IMG/VR virus record: IMGVR_UViG_3300042539_000771
Coordinates: 1 to 44,198 of that record
Direction: 5' to 3' (one strand)
DNA length: 44,198 nucleotides
Source: a virus
Part shown: positions 43,861 to 44,198 of the stretch, piece after piece
How the letters are laid out: every line of letters begins with the position of its first letter
Numbering within the stretch: position 1 is the first letter of the stretch
Notes under the pieces: model-generated
Database searches by the model: none
The model's input: the letters and a program-made list of their open reading frames with translations, nothing else
What the model was told of the DNA's origin: nothing
Position numbers and translations under genes: made by a program

Positions 43861-44198
43861 CCGAAGAGTCTAGCACCGCGGCGCGGGACATCGGTCGGAG
43901 GACGCTCGATGAAATCCGCTCCGACGCGTCGACGCCCCTCGGCCAGCCCACGCGAATCGCGACAAAGCGCACGATGAGAGCAGGCGCCACTCCGGCGATC
44001 GTAAGGACGCCCGCGCCGGGCTCGATGCTCCGAGTAGCGGCGAAAATCAGCGCCGGCGCCAGGCCGGAGACCGCTACGGCGCCGGAGGGCGGCGCGAGAG
44101 CGGCGCGGAGCGCCGGCGCCAGGCCGGAGGTCGCTACGGCGCCGGAGGGCGGCGCGAGAGCGGCGCGGAGCGCCGGCGCCAGGCCGGAGGTCGCTACG
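43829..44198 (-). CDS. Repeat-bearing virion protein, C-terminal part (gene runs off the right edge)
   Basis: This is an open frame of 122 codons and the stop, continuing to the right edge. It holds 20-residue repeats (GLAPALRAALAPPSGAVATS-type) encoded by a perfect 60-bp DNA repeat, then SIEPGAGVLTIAGVAPALIV, a motif typical of Gly/Ala-Leu-Thr-Ile repeats in phage virion proteins. The window ends join in frame to the start at 227, giving 198 aa; the match of frame and operon order supports it being one gene. Stop at 43829-43831. Confidence 0.65.
   Translation of the reverse strand, partial: VATSGLAPALRAALAPPSGAVATSGLAPALRAALAPPSGAVAVSGLAPALIFAATRSIEPGAGVLTIAGVAPALIVRFVAIRVGWPRGVDASERISSSVLRPMSRAAVLDSSGAVVVHVPSG
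44051..44198. repeat. 60-bp tandem repeat at the right edge
   Basis: The unit repeats exactly every 60 bp: 44111-44160 repeats 44051-44100 with two changes near 44080, and 44161-44198 repeats 44101-44138 exactly. About 2.5 units are visible and the array runs to the edge. Sixty bases are 20 codons, so copies add or remove whole protein repeats. Confidence 0.85.

Noticed and set aside
1-44198. Temperate phage or prophage
   Set aside because: No integrase, excisionase, CI-like repressor or att-like direct repeats were seen, and the ends close onto each other.

Overview
The window is the genome, or nearly all of it, of a tailed phage with a contractile tail (myovirus morphology) and about two-thirds G+C by eye. 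It carries a DUF3383-type tail sheath, a DUF3277-type tail tube, a short tape measure, T4 gp25-like, baseplate J-like and spike proteins, a DUF1073-type portal, a DUF2184-type capsid and both terminase subunits. No integrase, repressor, tRNA, rRNA or CRISPR array was seen, so a lytic phage is the simplest reading. The host cannot be named. It should be a high-GC bacterium that tolerates leaderless mRNAs, because many start codons sit 5-9 nt behind a TGCTAnnnT box. The two ends join in frame inside one virion gene and the morphogenesis order continues across the join, so the molecule is very probably circular or circularly permuted. LAYOUT: Two transcription units diverge from a roughly 600-bp gene-free region (18649-19256) that holds repeated 17-bp elements, an AT-richer stretch and a long interrupted palindrome, and is the best origin candidate. 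Leftward from there come (a) 13.5-18.6 kb, a set of small unknown genes, many with their own copy of a repeated promoter-leader module, with the small terminase subunit embedded among them; (b) 10.2-13.5 kb, a SprT-like protein, a metallophosphoesterase and the large terminase; (c) 0-10.2 kb, portal, minor head protein, protease/scaffold, decoration protein, capsid, connector and neck proteins, sheath, tube and accessory virion proteins; then through the ends to (d) 43.9-33.0 kb, tail assembly chaperone with a -1 frameshift, tape measure, baseplate, tail fibre-like proteins and a lysis cassette. Rightward (19.26-33.03 kb) come the replication and nucleotide genes: primase-polymerase, SF3 helicase, Fe-S PD-(D/E)XK nuclease with a proline-rich arm, SNF2-type ATPase, a possible DNA-binding protein, family A DNA polymerase, nucleic acid ligase, HD phosphohydrolase, RuvC-like nuclease, MazZ-like pyrophosphohydrolase and a DNA methyltransferase. 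The two units meet at overlapping stop codons at 33029-33032. Two small plus-strand genes (37646 and 40171) interrupt the leftward tail operon like morons. HOW THE GENES WORK TOGETHER: The rightward unit should copy, recombine and methylate the genome and adjust the dNTP pool. The leftward small-gene array looks like an early host-interaction region in which each promoter is switched separately. The rest of the leftward unit builds the particle and lyses the cell. Most structural and replication genes overlap by 4 nt (ATGA or GTGA), which implies translational coupling. The most unusual features are the eight promoter-leader modules, in which the -35 box lies inside an inverted repeat that can also act as a plus-strand terminator, the parS-like site at 13517-13532, the candidate origin, and the genome-wide TGCTAnnnT boxes.
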